64,000 nucleotides of DNA from Cheilinus undulatus (Eukaryota > Chordata > Actinopteri > Labriformes > Labridae). The notes under the pieces are model-generated. The model was given only the letters and a program-made list of their open reading frames with translations, did no database searches and had not been told where the DNA came from. Where the stretch lies: NCBI RefSeq assembly GCF_018320785.1, contig NC_054867.1:30879855-30943854 (forward strand). The letters are read 5' to 3'. Shown here one piece after another: positions 11,701 to 26,700 of the stretch; positions within the stretch are counted from its first letter, which is position 1, and every line of letters begins with the position of its first letter. The translations under genes and the position numbers were made by a program.

Positions 11701-14700
11701 CCAGAAAGTAAATCCAATGCCTGTGGAAAAAAAGGGAAAATTTTGGCTAGATTCTAGACAATAGCACCAAAAGGAGCTTAGTGAAATGTGAGAAAAGGAA
11801 CTTAGTGATAAAGACAAATGACATTAAGAAGGGATTTGTACATTTTCATAATTAGCTTAATAAATCTGAGCTTAATCCAGGGCTGAGCCATTATGAAAAG
11901 ACTTGTTAAAGATTAATTTGTCAGAAACATCAAGCCTAAAACGGAAGAGGTGTTCAGAAGCATTATTTCATTGCCTTATTTAGATGAGTTTCCCACAAAA
12001 TATTGTGGGACATTTGCTGAAAAATTGGCTCCTTTCTAACAACTGTGATTCTCTGCTAGGGTTTTGTAATGAGGCAGAAAAATGTCATATCACACATAAA
12101 GATACAGCATGTTAATGTTTGGAATTTAAAGATGAAAGCTTTTATCACAACCTCCACAGTTTATTGTAAAGTTCCTGACAAGTCTCTCTGATCCTGCTCA
12201 TGCTCCCAGGTCATGCACTTTTGTTACGCTCTTCTACACGTGGAAATAACTTTTGTATCTGACTAAATTAAATCCAGTTTTATTTGTTGAATGGATTCAG
12301 TACATAATGATGTAATATAGGCTACATTTGATACCCTATGACTAAACAAATGTATCATCTTTGTAAAACCAGCTGTGTTAAACAGACTTTTCAGGATATT
12401 ATGACCAAACATAAAACCACTAGTTTTTTCCTAACATGCTGTACCTTCACAGTCTTCTACTGTGGGGATGATTTACTGAAATTTTATGCGTGAATACAAA
12501 GGCAAAAACAAGAAGGGCTCTGTGATGATGCAGACAGGAGGCCGCTGTCTTATTGTAACTACACGGCTTTGTTCTGTGGTATAACAAAAGTTTCCATATT
12601 TCCATATTCCTTACACCAGAGATCTTTGATGCCCATAGATAAAATTCCTATGGAAATTAATAAAAATGGTAAAGCTCCAAGCCAATCTTAAGCTGTATTT
12701 TTGCACATAACTTCAACCAGATCAAGTTTGGAGTATAGTCAGTCATCTTGATCAGCTGGCCAGGCTAAAAAAGAGCCATGAAAAACCCAGACTCAACAGA
12801 CTCTGTACCTCCTCAACTCTATCTTTACACGTGCCGGCACCCTTTCTGGTTCCCTGCCAAGTATTTATTCATTTACTTTAAAAGAATCTGAAAAATCAGC
12901 ACTTGGCTCTGGAGGCGAAAGTTCGGCACCACAAAACCACTAATCACTGAGCTTCTGTCTGCTCATGGATAAACATGTTGAAATAACTGTTATGCTTCTC
13001 AAATATTTCAGGAATACTGCCAATGGGTTAAAAGAGAGGAAAAAGTTTGATTATTGACATAAACTCTTGAATTTTTCATGCAAATCATACATAATGTCCC
13101 TAATATGTAACAGAGTTACGCAAACAGCCCTGTGCTGGCAGATGTTACCTCAGGGACAACTAGAAGGGTGGAGAAAGTCAGGGATTACAGAGACATTCTT
13201 TGTTGAGTCCATGCGATGAATGGCATTTTTTAAGTGATACGTCATTTTTAAAAAGAACTCCAAAGGATGTGTCACGACAAAATACTAAAACTTTTTTCCT
13301 ATTAGTTCATATACCAGAAAATTCTTGTAAAAGCTTGTCAGTCCCCACCTTCAACATGAACTTTCCCTTCAGTTGACTTTTTTAAAGACCGCTCAGCAAC
13401 AACTAAATTATCTATACAACCGGTGGAGACTAATTAATCTGATTTCACCAGTGTGGTCACAAACCTTTCTTCCATCCCTCAGCTTTATACACATTCAGAT
13501 AAGGTCAATCCTAATCTCTGTTTACAGATTGCAAAACAAATCTGTGCACTTGGTTCTGGTTTTCTAGCATGGTAAGAGTTCTGGTTTACTTTTGTACAAC
13601 ACTTGCAAATCACGCCTTCTGCACCATATACATTTTAGACTCAGGTTTAAGGCAGGCTTTGGTCCATGTGGGAAAATCATCTGAGTTGATAGCTAACTTA
13701 GTAGAAGAACAGGACGGTGTACTTTATCAATCCCTCTAAAGCTAGGCTTACACTGTCTGATTTTAAGCTGACTTTATGACAGTTGTGGCAGAATGTTAGC
13801 TCATACTGTGTGACTGAATTGCTTATGATGCACGACTATCGTGCACGATTTATATGCTCACACTATCAGTCCGATGGTCTGATAACACTTCCTTTGAAAA
13901 AGTCTCACACACTGCGGTTAAAGTCACTGCGTATCCAGTCATGTTCTTTCGTTGTACCTACATTTTTTTAAAAAACAAGTGCAAAGAGTCACACCAAAAG
14001 TTTGTCTTGGCACAGTTGTTGCAGCCCTGCCCAGATTGAGCTGTTCCTGTGTCTGTAGCTTTAAATGTTAAGGAGCTGTCCTACTCCAGCCTTCACAACA
14101 CCCCTCTCAGGAAATGGATTTAGCTCTCCTGAGAGCCACATCCATTAAGCCACATCCAGAGGGAGGAGGGCAGAGCTTTTTTCCAAGCAGAGAGGGCCAA
14201 CCGAACCTGGTGGTGTTGCTAACTCCCCGCATGACATCATGTGGGGAAATTCTGAGAACAGCTTGTTTCGGCATACATTTTCTGAAAGGTGGAGAAAGAG
14301 AGGGGGGAGGGAACGGGTTTTTCTGATCCTTGGGGGGATTGTGGACAGGCCAAGGGCACAAATTTTTGTTAGAAAAGCCTGAAAAGCTGTATTTGCATAA
14401 TATGTGACCTTTGAGGTTTCTCTACATTGCTCTGTATGGCAGAGGCTAGTGTACTGTATCATCTGTTTTATTGACTTATGTCCCTCTGTCATACATTGCA
14501 TCCAATTGCAATGCACTCTAGCTTTTCTAGCTCATGGTAAACTCTGACATGTCACTGATTATTATTCGTCTGTATTTTCAGCTCAAGCGGTTTAAGTCAC
14601 TCACTGTAACACATAAAGATGATGACTCCAAAAGGGCGGGACAACACAAGTTTATGTCCCCTACCACAATAAAAGCTTACTATATAGGGACATAGGGACA

Positions 14701-17700
14701 GTGGGGCATTTTGGTCAGACATTATGTATTTGACAGATTAAAAGTTGTAACAAACACAAAAGGATGCAACAAAAGGCCATATTACAATATCACTACAGAA
14801 TACAAGTAAAACACCTGTCTGACAAAACGCACGGCTGTTAGCAAATAAACTAAAGCCACCCCCTTACCTCGTTTCCATTAGAGTAACACAGACCATATTA
14901 ATAGCGCTGATGAAACTGACAGAAATCCATCATAGCCATGGTCAACTATAGTTCCTGCATCAGTACTGAGCTTGAAACAAGCTTGCAACATGTGATAGCA
15001 CTTACCTAAAAAATTTGCTGCCGTGAGTTGGAAATATCCAGGTCCTCTGGGCTGGAAAAAAAGCCACTGATAAGGAATTCTGTTGATTTAAATTGCTACC
15101 AGACTTCATCACAAACTAACTGGTCGTTGCCTCCTATTGTCACACAAGTGCTAGCAATGTTAGCATTAGCAGGCTTTGTGCTAGTTTTACACTCAGCACA
15201 AGCTGAGCAAAGCTGCTTTTTATTTCCAAAACTTTATCAGGTATAGGGCTCAGCCACGGCTTCAATTTCTTTTCCTCCATCCACCTCCCAGAAAACTCAA
15301 ACTTCACCAGTCAATTACCTGCACACATTACTACAGCTAGTTAGAGGTGTAGTGAGATTTGAGCAAGCACTCAGGGGGGGCAGAAAACGAGCGTGCAGAA
15401 TAACATCAGATTTGGCAGTTACAAAAGTTTCACTCTTTTTAATTATAAGAAGATATAAAACATAAAAGAAGGAAAAATAGCCCCAAACCTCTTCAGATTA
15501 ATGTGAAATTAACGCATTTAAGTTAAGACTTGCTGGTCTTGCATTTAAGACTTTTTAATGTGACTCTGTGTGACTCTGTCACATTCCCTTTCTCTCTGCA
15601 TTCCTGCTACTGGTCATAGGCTTACTGAATCTCATGTCTGCTTCATGTCATTTTTTAAATCAAATTAATTATAAATTAAGTCATTTTTGAGAACATACGT
15701 AGCCAATGCATCAAACAGGCGCAGGGAATGCGTGGGATGGATATGTGTAGGTGCAGCTAACATGAAGTTCCTTTATTAGAAAAACATATCAAGAAAACAT
15801 TGAAAATGTAGAGGAGTCCTATCCTGGCATTTGCCATGACTGTAGACATTTCACCTCAAAAAGGCAGTCCAATCTATTTCTTGCAATCATGTGTTGACAG
15901 AGCTAGCACCATAAGTCCCATTCTTGATTTGGATTGATCAGTGAGGGGAAAGGGACATTATTGAGCAGGGTGCTGTTCTAAAAACTATTTGAACTGAGCG
16001 CGTTGTCAGGGCTACCACAAAAAACAGCTGACCTCAAGGGTATATTTAAGTCAGGATGCTGAGTGCTGAAAATGCTGGACTACATTGGATTTCTACAGTA
16101 TTTCACATGAGCACTGCTAGCGCAAAGAAATTGGCAGCTGTGAACAGAGGGCTTAATTCCCTTAGTCCACATCGTAACTGAAACTGACACGTAACCAAGA
16201 AACCCAAATGTTACACTGTACTTGGTGTTTTTGTACATTCAATTGTATGTTTTCATTTGTTGTGCAGCAAGTTACAATACTAGTCTGTTTTGATATTCAG
16301 AGATACCAGTTTGATTGATTTTGAACATACATTGTCTGTTATCATACTAACTTAAAATATTCACAGCATTTGTCGTAGGCAGAGTGTCAAAGTCACAGTG
16401 ATGTTGTTCTCTATATCATCAGTTATGGAATGCCAATCCACAACCTGAAATTTCAGCCCAAACTAGGGCAAGGCAATTAATCAAAAATTAGATTAAATCG
16501 CAATATGACCTGCTGCAATTTTCAAATCGCAGAAGGTGCAATATTTCTTTGACCCAAATTTGTGTCAAAATACCAGTTTTAAACTTGTTTTTTGGAGCAG
16601 AGATGTCATACAGGTGCTATTTATTTTAGAAAAATCTACTAAAAAATCCTACCTTCTTCATTTTTGTACTTTTTCTTATTTAATGTAAGAATGACAACAA
16701 CCATTCAATGCAACAATTCATATCCAATTTGCAATACGAGTCAAAATGATCAGAATTAGACACTCCTACAGAATTGTTCAGCCCTTGTTTAGGAATAAAA
16801 GAAAGTAAAGGAATAATCGCATGTCAAATCGCAATTGCAAAAGTGGGGGAAAAAATCGCAATTAGATTATTTCCCAAAATCGTTCAGTCCTAGTCCAAAC
16901 TAAGCATTTTACAACAGTTAATGTGATGTGTTTGTGTACTCTGAATATTGACCATGTTTCACTCATACTTACAGGTGCATTCTTCATTCCTTATGTCCTG
17001 TTTCTTCTTACCTGTGGCATTCCTCTGTTCATACTGGAAACGGCACTGGGCCAGTACACTAGTCAGGGAGGAATCATGTGCTGGAGGAAGGTCTGCCCCT
17101 TGTTTGAAGGTGATGTTTACCTGCCAGCATGTACATCAGGTCAGGGTTAGGCAAAAAAAAGGAGAAAAACTACTGCAACCAATTGTTAATGTTTTCTTCT
17201 GTTTCCAGGAATGGGATATGCAAGCCAACTCATCATTTTCTATGGTAGTATAAGCTACATTGTGATATTAGCCTGGGCATTTCTCTACTTTTTTTCATCC
17301 TTCTCCAGCCAGCTGCCATGGGCCAACTGTAATAACACATGGAATACAAGTAAACTGACTTTTATCCCTCTCTCAAATTTACAACAATATACAACATACA
17401 GCGTATGTCTATGCCATGTTTCTGTTTTAATGCTATGTCAATTAAGTTGAATTATACATTCAATTTTAACTATTAATTCAAGTTAATTCTAATTAAAATC
17501 ATTCTAGGTAAAGGCTCTATTATTTTATTGGTTTGTAATCATTCAATGTCTGACTATTGTAACTTACCTTATCCATATCACAGCTGTTACATAGCCAATT
17601 ATTACTGTTTTATTAATGCATCAACTAAGTGAGTATTCTCATTTAACTGTGTTTAATAACACTTTTATATATCACAGATTCTTGTGTGGTACTGAACACC

Positions 17701-20700
17701 TATAATGCAACAACCGACTGGACCTCGACTGTGAATGCATCATCATCTGTAATAGAGTTTTGGCAGTAAGCTTTTTTTATCTACTGATTTTAAAGAAATG
17801 GGTCAAAGGCTATCAATTGGCTGTTGATATGTCTATAAATTTTAACTTCCACCATTAACAGATTCAAAGTCTTACAACACCACCTTTCTAAATGGGAACG
17901 CCTAGGCCTATCTATCCAAAGCCACAGTATACAACATACAATCAACCCATTCTAACATATGAAGTAAGTCTTACCCTGGCTGGGCGTAATCAAACTCCCT
18001 TGAAACCACTGACATGTCTGTTAATTTTTTGTATGTGCGTATGATAGCTTTCACATTAGGTTTTATTTTTATGACCTTATCTTTGGCATTACACAGCTCA
18101 GCAATAAAACACCTGGGAGTGTGTAGGGTGCCTAAGGAAAAAAAAAAGACTGGAAAAAAACAGCTTTTTAAAAACAGGTCTATTACAAAATAGAGGTCAC
18201 ATAACCAGTACAACAAGCATTAATCAAACTAAATAGCACACAGGTATTTTAATGTGCTGCTGTCTTCAGCGTTACCTTTTTATTGTCTGTGTGGGTATTT
18301 AATTGATAGGTTTTTTTTTTTACTGTTACTTCATGTCTGTTGGGGATGTAGTCAGCAGTCTTTAAATACCGGGTTCCTGGTCTGTGTGTAATCACAGAAA
18401 TACTGTTCATGTCAAAGTCCAACATGTAATCACATCCCTTTACTGACGTATAGAGAGGACACATGAAATTACTACAGTACTAAAGTGACTGATATGTATT
18501 TCTTTGGTTAACAGGCACTTTGGTATTATTTAATGCCCGTAAGTTGAACTGATACTTTTTATAATACATATAAAAACAATGTATCATAAGTTATTTGTAA
18601 TATTCATCTATCAATCTGTTTCCATAAAGGTTATGTTAGATTATAATAAATAAGATTTTAGTAAAAATCACATTACAGCATTTCTTTGAAAAAAGATTTG
18701 ACTTGGAGTCTCATACCAATGTAAAAATTAAGTTATAGCTAATGTGAAATCTGTTTCAGAATATGCTGAAGTGTTGTAACCTAAAGAAAGGTTGCAGGGC
18801 GCAGGTGGCCGAGTGGTTAAGGCGCGCCCCATGTATGCGGACGGCCCGGGTTCGAATCCAGCCTGAGGCCCTTTACCGCATGTCTCTCCCTGCTCTCGTC
18901 CCTGTTTCCAACTCTATCCACTGTCCTCTTCTATCAAATAAAGGCAAATAATGCCCAAAATAAACCTAAAAAAAAAAAAAAAAAAAAGAAAGAAAGGTTG
19001 CTTACTGCCACGAAAACTTCAATTAATCACGTTTTGGCCAGGGGTCAAAAGAAAAAAACTGTCAGTCTTGTGTTTTTAAACACAGGCAAGTTTTTGTGTT
19101 TTCTTGGCAGATTTTCAGATTCCCCCACACTTAAATTTTAGGACAGTGTAAATTCGGTTTTACATTACATCCGAAGTTGAATGAAGTACCCCTCGTCAAG
19201 ACAGAAGGTACAAACACAGCAGCAAACTTTGGGAAAAAAACAACCTCTTTCCTCGCATGGAAAAAGGAACATTATGAAATTATGGTTTCGTGTCTCTCAA
19301 ATCCCTTTATTTTTGGTGGCATTTCATTTTCTTTTTTTTTGGTAAACATCCTGTTATTTTCCATCAGATGTTTATAAGATGATAGGATGATATTTTCATT
19401 GAAGAATATTGTCTAAAAAATTCTGAATTATGACCTGAACTTTCAACATCTGCATAATGCTCATATTTTCTATCTTATTTAGAGGTTTTACATTTGTGTG
19501 GTTGATAACATGCCACTGTTATGTTTAGAGCATCTATGATGACAAACTACAAAAGCCCTGTTCAGTAGGTCAGCATTATATAGACTCACTGTTGGAGGGT
19601 ATAATAACTCACTCCCATTTCACGCTCAGGTTTTGGATATTGTCTGCACGAGCGCACAAACAGAGAGAGGGTGTAGGGGGTTCGTTTGAGAGCAGCCCTC
19701 TGAATAGCTCCCACAGAAATTCAGTATACAAAGAGTTCTAATCAGCCAGAATAATTGAAAACACCTGTGTAATAAAGAAAAGTAGGATCTGAACATGTTT
19801 TATCATGAAAAGTTTGCTCAGCCTAGGTTTTAGTAGGCCTACCATGATAGATGGATGTAACTAATCACAGTAATTACGCCTGCATTCCATTTAAGCATGC
19901 AAGTGTCAAAGATTTGGTATTACATGAGCTGTTTTTCTTATGCAATGAAGCATTTAAAAAAAAAAAAAACAGAAATACAGTACATTCTTTTTGGTGAGTT
20001 TTTCCACTTCATAATACTAAAGCAATTTTACCTCGAGAGACTTAAAGACAACCTTTGCAACAATTTTTGAATACACAGGCAGTAGATGGTCTCTGAGTGG
20101 ATATATCTTGCAGTCTTATGGTTGTTAGGAATAAGCCACGTAACAGCAACTAACTAGAAAAGCACTCAGAGAGCACAGACCTCCGCCATTAGCCCTATCT
20201 CCCAATAGTAAAGAATCCTTTAAAAAATCCCTGGATCCAGATGGTGATCTGGATCACTCCCAAAATCTAATCAGTTCTTCATTATGCCATTTCTGACATT
20301 TCCTGAAAATTTCATCAAAATCCATCCATAATTTTTTGAGTTATGTTGCTAACTAACCAACAAACCCTGCCAATCACATAACCTCCTTGGCGGAAGTAAT
20401 AAAAAGAAACAAGCCTAATAAATGCTATGTTGTGTTTTCCTTAAATAATGATCGGTGTAATTTTGGTCCTTACAGACGACGGGTGCTGAGTATCTCCTCT
20501 GGCATTGAAAACCTGGGGCACATACAGTGGGACCTCTCTTTGTGCCTTCTTCTGGCCTGGATAATCTGCTACTTTTGTGTCTGGAAGGGAGTGAGATCCA
20601 CAGGAAAGGTTAGACTGAAGGATAGAACTTATTTTATACCTTTATTGTTACTTTGACAGCATATGTCAATCACTTGAATGTTATCCTCCAAACATTGTGT

Positions 20701-23700
20701 AAAGGTGTTAGGAAAGCTGTTATGTGATCATGTAGTGTCATAACCTGTGAAATTCTTGTTCACTCTAGAATAATTAGATGATGATTGACAACTGAGGCAG
20801 GTGTTTGAACATGTAACCTCGTAATTAATACCCTTAGAAGTCTCAGGCCGTTATTGCAGTTTTTAGCCTAAATACTTTCCTTTTTGTTCAAAAGCAAACC
20901 AAACATAAACTGGTTTAAAAAGACATAAATCCAAGTCCAGCCCTGGGCTTATTTTCTTTTCAGCTTTCTAATAATAATAATTCTATTTATATAGCATCTC
21001 TAAAAACAGATGTTTACATTGTGCTTTAACAGACATAGCAAAGGGCTTTACCCAGCTTTTGAATAACTTATGTACACAAGTTCATAGAGAACTACTATAT
21101 TGCTGCCCTTCCCATACTGTGAGGAATTCCCAAAAAGTGATCACTTTCATTTCAGCCAAAATAAAGCTACTCTTAACAAAATATTAATAACATTTTCAGG
21201 TAATGTTTCTATTTCTAACTGTGCCCCTTTACAGTATTTTATGGACATGATTACACAGATTTCCAGATTACAGGCCTTGTATTTACAGGGCATAAAGGAT
21301 TACCAAATATGAAAATATGAAATACCAACAGTGTTCACCACCCTCCCTGATATTTTGCAACCCCTTGTGAATCACTGAGGGTAATATTCAATAATAATGG
21401 CATGAAAGTTTCTCTTGGCACAGGATGCCTAACAATCTGTCTGGCATGTCAGGTTAAGTGATCAAAAGTATGTTACATATGAGATTTTTTTATGAATGCC
21501 TTGTGAAGATCAATAAAACGCCATTGAAAAGCAAACAAGGGTGGCCAAAAATATTTATACTGTTCTTGATCCTCTTCTGAAGGAAATCCTAGTTCTCTGT
21601 GCAGTCAGTGGATCTGCTTAAGTGTTTACCCACATGCAGAAGAACTGTACATGAACTTAAGGCCATTTCAATGTTTGTATATTTCAGAAGTTACATAGAA
21701 AACAATGTTAAAAGAAGAAATTTCTTCTTTTTGTCTCCTTGTGCTAGGTGTTGGGATTTCAGATAATTTGACTATTTGTTCTCCATGTTCATAACAATAA
21801 CGTAGAAACACAGAAAAAGACAGATTTAATAATGCATGATTTTTTTTACTCATTATTTGCTGATATAGTCGACCATTTAGTGGCAACACATAATAAATTC
21901 TTCAAGTAACTTCAGTCAGTGATTTTGTTTTCTCTGCCAGTCTTCTTTGTAATCAGTTGATGTCTTCAGTTAACACATTTATTAATAAAAGCAAGTTATG
22001 GCTGTGAGCAACCTCAAACCGTCTGGCTTCCACTGTGCTCAGTAAGCGGGGCAGTGTGCCAGGGGTTATGAAAAATACATTTGCAAGCCAAAAAAAAAGC
22101 AAGCATATGCAGGTTCTTTTGGCTCAAAAGGTCATTTCGACCTGCCAAAGCACCGGCTTGCTCTTAGTGCACATTAATTGCCTAAACCCCTCCAACACAC
22201 CTCTATGTTAGACATTCCTTCAGGAGCTCACAGGTGTGAAAGTGTCACTCTCATTTAATTCAGCAGGTGTCAAATACATAATAGAGCTCTTCAAAATACA
22301 CTTATCAGAAAAATCAAAGAACACGATTCATTCAATCTTTACTTATACCCTCTGGCACCGTCAAAGGTTTGTAAATCAGTGCAGATTTTTGCTTGATAAG
22401 AAAGGTCTCTTTCACCTATGGTTACCTTACACCTGCTGCCGCGTGCATCCACTCTCACCTGTCACTTATTTTCAGTTTGTGGGTGGTTCAAAGGACAAGA
22501 CAGACTGGCAATACATCTACATTTGTGGGAAAGGGAGGTGGAAACTCTGTCTAAGTGGCTGTTATGAGAGCAAGATTTTTGTAATAGATCTGGCTGCTGG
22601 TTTAACGTATTAATCAACGACAAAGACTGGAGTCCTGTGTCACATAAGTGGAATTATAATTTATAGCTGTTTCAAGGGTGTGTGGAAAAGTAACGTTACT
22701 GGCAACTTAGCTGACTTGTGCAATAATGTCAGATTGCACAATTAGGCTGTGCTATATTACAAAATAGGCTCCATTAACTATTTTGTGTTCAATCTCTTGT
22801 TAATGTTGTAAAGATGTTCTTTTGAGTCAGTGCTTGTGTTTTGCTGTTTGATATCTTTCTAATACATGCTTTTTATTGTTCTTATGCGGTCTATCAAAAG
22901 CACTTTGTGCTCCCAGGTAGGAAAATGCTTTACATATAAACTCTAACAATGTTTTATTTGTATAATAGTGTAATGCTCATTATTTTTAACACAGCGATTT
23001 TCTGTTTATATTTAGGCTACCTACTTTACAGCCACCTTCCCCATCCTAATGTTGGTGGTGCTGTTTTTTCGAGGGATGACCCTTCCAGGAGCCCTCAATG
23101 GCATCAAGTACTACCTGTACCCCAATCCTGCACGGCTAGCAGATCCTCAGGTATCACCCTGATTACAACTACAATGTGTTTCTTTTATAGCAAAAGTAGG
23201 ACTGTTTTAGTGAAATGATTTATCACTGGTTTATAGGTTTGGATGGATGCGGGAACACAAATATTTTATTCGTATGCCATATGTTTGGGATGTCTCACAA
23301 CGCTTGGGAGCTACAACAAGTACAACAACGACTGTTACAGGTGACTACTTGATGACCACAGCTGTGCAAGGGAATATGAATGAGAGCTATTGTGGGGTTA
23401 GGGTGGTAATACCAAGTGCTAAAGACTACAATGAATAGATTTTAAATAGTACAGGATATGTAATACAGTACAATAAAAGCTAAATAACGACACATTCTTG
23501 AGGACATTTCCCATATTCAACTGCTATTGTACCTACATATTTACTGACGCATTTGGCTTACAGTGAACCTGGCCACTCTTAAAAACCATAACTTGTGTTA
23601 TGCCGGTCTTTTTCTAAAGAAGTATTGCTAACTATTGGGCGAGTGGAACTTAAAGCAGTTACGTGTTATTAGCTCACCTGGGCATAGAAACAGACAACAG

Positions 23701-26700
23701 AAAAAAAGCTGAGTAGAGAAAGGACAAATTAGCATCGAAGGAGCATAGACTGAAGAAAATAAGTTTTAGCGGCTCTGTGAGTAACAGACTTGTCTGAGCA
23801 TGGCGGCGGCAATGATGGTGCCCTTGCATTTGTGAAGCAAAGGTTGGGGTTGAGTAAGTCGGGTGAAATAACAGTAAGGTGATATTTACTCACTTGGGCA
23901 CAGAGAAGAAGCTGGGCAGATGAAGGAAAAAGCTGCATCGAAGGAGCACAGACTGTAGGACAGGAGTTATGGAGCTCCGCTAATAACAAACGTGCCAGAG
24001 TATGGGCAGTGACGGTTGCATTTGTGAAGTAAAGATTCGTTTTTATCTGATAAGATGGAAACAAACAGATAACCACCTGTCTGCGAACTAGTTAGCTGCA
24101 GCAAATGTTAGCACCAAAAACCAGTGCAGTGTAGTAACACTTTCAATTCTGCCACCAACCAGTTATATATGCCTGTGTACTATTAATTATCCCTCATGTT
24201 CAAGATCAAATTGTTGTCGGTCACTTTGCATTCACATTGATTCAGCATTTTTAATAGTAGAGGTAAAGCTATTGGGATTTTTTCTAAGGAAAAAAGAAAA
24301 AAATAGGAAAAGGAAAAAAAGGTGTAATATTTTAAATTTCCCATAATCTATTTTGTAGTCTAGCTTATGAACTAAAGACTGTAAGCTATTGATAGGGAGC
24401 ACAGGGATTTTTTTTCTTTGAGGTATGAATATACTACTGGTGCATGTTAGGACTTGTTAGACTAATTAAATCAGCCGTAAGAAGTGCCAAACTAAATTTC
24501 ATGAAGACTTCATTCTCTGTCAATTGATGGGAACAGCCAATCTGGGTATTTTGCTCAAATTATACAGGTTTTTCCAGCCCTGCCCCTTTCTGGGTGAAAA
24601 CATTCCTTTTAAAATGAATGGTTATTAACTACTGAGAAAAATCTAAGGGTCATCCATTGCTTCCACAAAAGTATCATCTAAAATCCAACTACAATAGCAA
24701 AATCCCCTTTATTTACTGATTCATGACTTGAAATAGCAAGTGAAAGCTATGGGATGAGAAGGTTTTGTCAAGGAAGCAAACTATTTATTTTTGCATTTGT
24801 TTTTGTAAGAGAGTCTGGTGACTGCTTCTTTAAAGTCATTTTCATCCATTTGGTCATTTTCTGATGCTCTTTAAAGATGCACACTGATTTACACTATACA
24901 TGGAAATCACTTACACTATGCTTCAGGCCTTTCTTACAATACATTACTTAATAAATTACGATTATGTTTCTTAGGCTGTTATGTTCTGTGTTTTTTTCTT
25001 GTGTTAGTGTTGGGAAAGGCAAGTGTGTAGGTTCAGCATTACATGCTTTGACCATCTCCAGGCATACAGGGAATTTCCAGTTTTTGTACCATTATTTTGG
25101 TGGCTTTAGGGAAAAACAGTTCCACATTTGATTTCATTACTTTTCTCCACTCTACTTACACTCAGAGCCACAAATCTTTTCTCTGATCCGCCTTTGTGAA
25201 CTGTATTTTATTTATTTATTAGTAATTTAATCGCATAACTATGAGTGCTTTCAAGTCCACTGCCAGTAACCTATTCTCTTGGCTTGTTTTCACCCAAATG
25301 GGGGCATCATCACTTTGAGAAGTAGGAATAGACATTTGACTGCTCTCACCAATGCTCACTTGAAAATAAGAATATGTCTATATATAAATTATAAATATGA
25401 TATTTTTCTTCTGCTATTTTGTGATATATATGATAACATTTAAATATCTGTGGCTGCAGTTATATCAGGCTAATTACTGTTTCCTTTTATCTTTGAAATA
25501 CATACTATACACTTTCTAATTCAAGCTTTTATTCATTTCATTCCCATGTCACCCCTCTGTTATGATTAACATGAATGGTTTAACCAATGTTTTAATATAG
25601 ATTTGTCGATGTCAAAGAATTCTTTAAGCTTGATATGTTTATTTCTAGAAGCACTGTACTGCCAAGAGAGAAGTATGACAGAGTGCATTTTTCTGAATTT
25701 GCAGAGACTCCTTCATTCTCTGCTTGATGAACAGCGGGACAAGCTTCTTATCTGGCTTTGCCATTTTCTCAGTTCTGGGCTACATGTCACACATGCAGGG
25801 TGTTGACATTTCTTCAGTTGCAGAGTCAGGTAAGAGTGTGTTGTAACACTGTTAATTAAAAAGGCTACAGAATTGAATATGCTATTTTCTGCATGATGTG
25901 AAATGAATATGTTTTTAAAATCCTCACGAAATGAAAGAAAATTAACTTTGACACTGAAACAAGCATTTGTTTGGGGGTCATTAAGAATGACAGAAAATTC
26001 TTATGTTAAGAAAAGGGGAAAATAAGTTGGAAGTGAATTTATATATTTTTTAACAATCTTTCTTAGAAAGAATTATCAAAAATACTATTCACATATTCAC
26101 TTAAAATATTGCAGTCTGACTGCAGACCGTACATCTCTAACATCCACTCTCACAGACTGCTCAATTGAGATGCCGAATATGTCAGAACGGAAATACACGC
26201 TTAAACTTTCAAAATAAATAGTGTTAAACTTCATTTTAGGGTTAGGGTAAGGGTTAAGACCTTTGCAGTCAGTTTTTCCTTAGGAATTTTTCGCATGTTA
26301 AAAAATAAAATTGAGCTCATGTTGTTCTAATGTTTCCACACTGATGCGGAGATTTTCATCTGTCATATTCTCGTTCGGAACAGGTTCGATTTTATGCAAA
26401 ATTTCACATCAGTCCAAGTCGCTCAAATGGGTGATAGATGATTCAAAGCTGCCTGCTGCCTCCTCCTCGCATGCTTATCACTGCCCGTCCCCTCCTCTCT
26501 CTCTCGCACTGAAACCTCACTCTAAACACCAAAGTTTGCTCATTTATTATGTGGATGTCAACTATGGAAATAAAACAGATAAAGGCTTAAGTTTGTAGCC
26601 TACTCACAGCTCACAACAAGGAGTGAATTCAAACGTTGTTCTCCATCTCTCCAACTTGACTCAGTGCTATGATGTATGCACGTGTGCTGCTCTCTATCAG

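Larger units (their letters stand above)
5999..16974 (+). other. First intron of the SLC6 gene, 11 kb, rich in repeats
   Basis: Donor gtgagt after the codons for YKNGG and acceptor acttacag before GAFFIPY. The intron holds the LINE at about 8.1-10.1 kb, a SINE near 11.45 kb and a hAT-type MITE at 16.46-16.89 kb, each listed separately. 6.0-8.1 kb, 10.14-11.4 kb and 11.6-16.4 kb show only short random-looking open frames. 13.74-14.4 kb contains GC-richer sequence with inverted runs resembling old MITE interior, but I found no clean ends. Confidence 0.85.

Noticed and set aside
14107-14516. Overlapping open frames on both strands as a gene pair
   Set aside because: They overlap in several phases in a locally GC-rich patch inside an SLC6 intron, with no family motif or splice support; the patch looks like worn mobile DNA.
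18794-18866. A tRNA gene (box A and box B look good)
   Set aside because: The cloverleaf is followed by a conserved non-tRNA body and a poly(A) tail, and a second copy with the same body lies at 11.43 kb, so it is a SINE head rather than a working tRNA gene.
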